Origin: a virus
Length of the DNA stretch: 30,190 nucleotides
Reading direction: 5' to 3' (one strand)
IMG/VR virus record: IMGVR_UViG_3300044302_000658
Span: 1 to 30,190 of that record
In this document: one piece after another, positions 29,657 to 30,190 of the stretch
How the letters are laid out: each line of letters starts with the position of its first letter
Position numbering within the stretch: the stretch's first letter is position 1
Notes under the pieces: generated by a model
Told to the model about the DNA's origin: nothing
Seen by the model: the letters and a program-made list of their open reading frames with translations, nothing else
Databases searched by the model: none
Program-made: the position numbers and the translations under genes

Positions 29657-30190
29657 AATCAATAGAAATACAAAATCTAGACCAGCATTTAAAACCACTT
29701 CAAGTTGATGGTGTATCTACTGGTCTAGAATTATCTACTGAAGGATTCAGAGTATCATCAGGTCAACTTGAGATTAAAAATCTAACATCTGAAACAGCTA
29801 AAGTTAATGGTGATATAACTGTTGATGGCAATATTGAGATGACAGGCTCAAGTGGAACAAAAATTAATATGTATAATGATGTATATTTAGAAGCTACTTC
29901 TAATAATGATTATTTAAACATTAGTGCTAAAAACATACTGCTTGATGCTTCAAGTAATTATGTTAATTCAGATGCAGGTATTTTTATTACAGCAGATAGT
30001 GGATATGATACAAAAATAGTTTTTATGGAAGGAGCAAGTACAAATTGGTCTATAGGCAATGATGGAGGAGAATCTACAAGCACTCTTTCTTTTTCATCAG
30101 GTCCTACTTTAGGAACTAATGAGCAAATGTCTTTAGATGCTGATGGGAACACCAAGCAAGAAGGAAGTGTTGTTATAAAAGAAAAAGTCC
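29653..30190 (+). CDS. Tail fibre / virion surface protein, N-terminal part (continues at 1)
   Basis: The start at ATG 29653 overlaps the preceding stop (ATGA). It begins MKSIEIQNLDQHLKPLQVDG and continues with repeated polar beta segments on INMYNDVYLEA, NISAKNILLDAS and SDAGIFITADSG, a layered structure typical of fibre shafts. The frame is open to the end of the window and continues at base 3 through the circular join, giving 358 aa in all. The last three bases of the window differ from the left copy of the repeat and do not alter this. Confidence 0.78.
   Translation, partial: MKSIEIQNLDQHLKPLQVDGVSTGLELSTEGFRVSSGQLEIKNLTSETAKVNGDITVDGNIEMTGSSGTKINMYNDVYLEATSNNDYLNISAKNILLDASSNYVNSDAGIFITADSGYDTKIVFMEGASTNWSIGNDGGESTSTLSFSSGPTLGTNEQMSLDADGNTKQEGSVVIKEKV
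30062..30187. repeat. Right copy of the terminal direct repeat
   Basis: This is identical to 1-126. The unit length from copy to copy is 30,061 bp. The trailing tcc differs from the cat at 127-129 of the left copy and may be an end-of-assembly error. Confidence 0.97.

Noticed and set aside
1-30190. Integrase, CRISPR array, insertion sequence, tRNA or rRNA genes
   Set aside because: I searched by eye on both strands and saw none. The only HTH regulator is small and Cro-like, which does not by itself show lysogeny.

Overview
The window is a tailed-phage genome that appears complete. Bases 1-126 are repeated exactly at 30062-30187, and joining the ends restores one uninterrupted gene (29653 through the join to 668), so the unit is about 30,061 bp, either a circular assembly or a terminally redundant genome. 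All convincing genes lie on the + strand. The DNA is strongly AT-rich (about one third GC by eye, not computed). Small genes overlap as ATGA or TAATG, and the structural proteins resemble those of uncultured marine phages. The tape measure protein, tail terminator and frameshifted tail chaperones, with no sheath gene, indicate a siphovirus. I see no integrase, DNA or RNA polymerase, or tRNA, and I cannot name the host.

Layout on the circle. (1) Packaging and head, 20142-26433: small terminase, large terminase (broken by an in-frame TGA just after Walker A), portal, MuF-like minor head protein, a membrane-anchored coiled coil, a neck or tail-completion protein, scaffold and major capsid protein. 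(2) A hairpin terminator, two small genes, then the lysis region 26868-29656: T4-type lysozyme with Cys at the Asp20 position, zinc-ribbon metallophosphoesterase, small membrane proteins and an MscS-like membrane protein. (3) Fibre and virion surface genes, 29653 through the join to 3028. (4) Connector and tail, 3130-14093: Gp36-like adaptor, tail terminator, tail tube, frameshifted chaperones, tape measure, baseplate proteins (one ending in a dockerin-like module) and further structural genes, closed by a strong terminator at 14120-14143. (5) Early and DNA-metabolism region, 14253-20100: small unknown genes, a Cro-like HTH protein, a single-strand annealing protein, a PD-(D/E)XK nuclease, a Dam-type methyltransferase split at a G9 tract, a replication-initiator-like protein, a zinc-ribbon protein behind a large RNA hairpin, a C5 methyltransferase, a RusA-like resolvase and an N4/N6 methyltransferase.

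How it works together: the early block combines recombination-type functions (annealing protein, nuclease, resolvase, initiator) with three unrelated methyltransferases and no visible restriction enzyme, which suggests protection of phage DNA from host restriction. The late block is a continuous packaging-head-lysis-tail run. Points worth a second look are the G9-split methyltransferase, the TGA in the large terminase, the dockerin-tailed baseplate protein, the MscS-like protein beside the lysis genes, the structured RNA before the zinc-ribbon gene, and a possibly leaderless small terminase.
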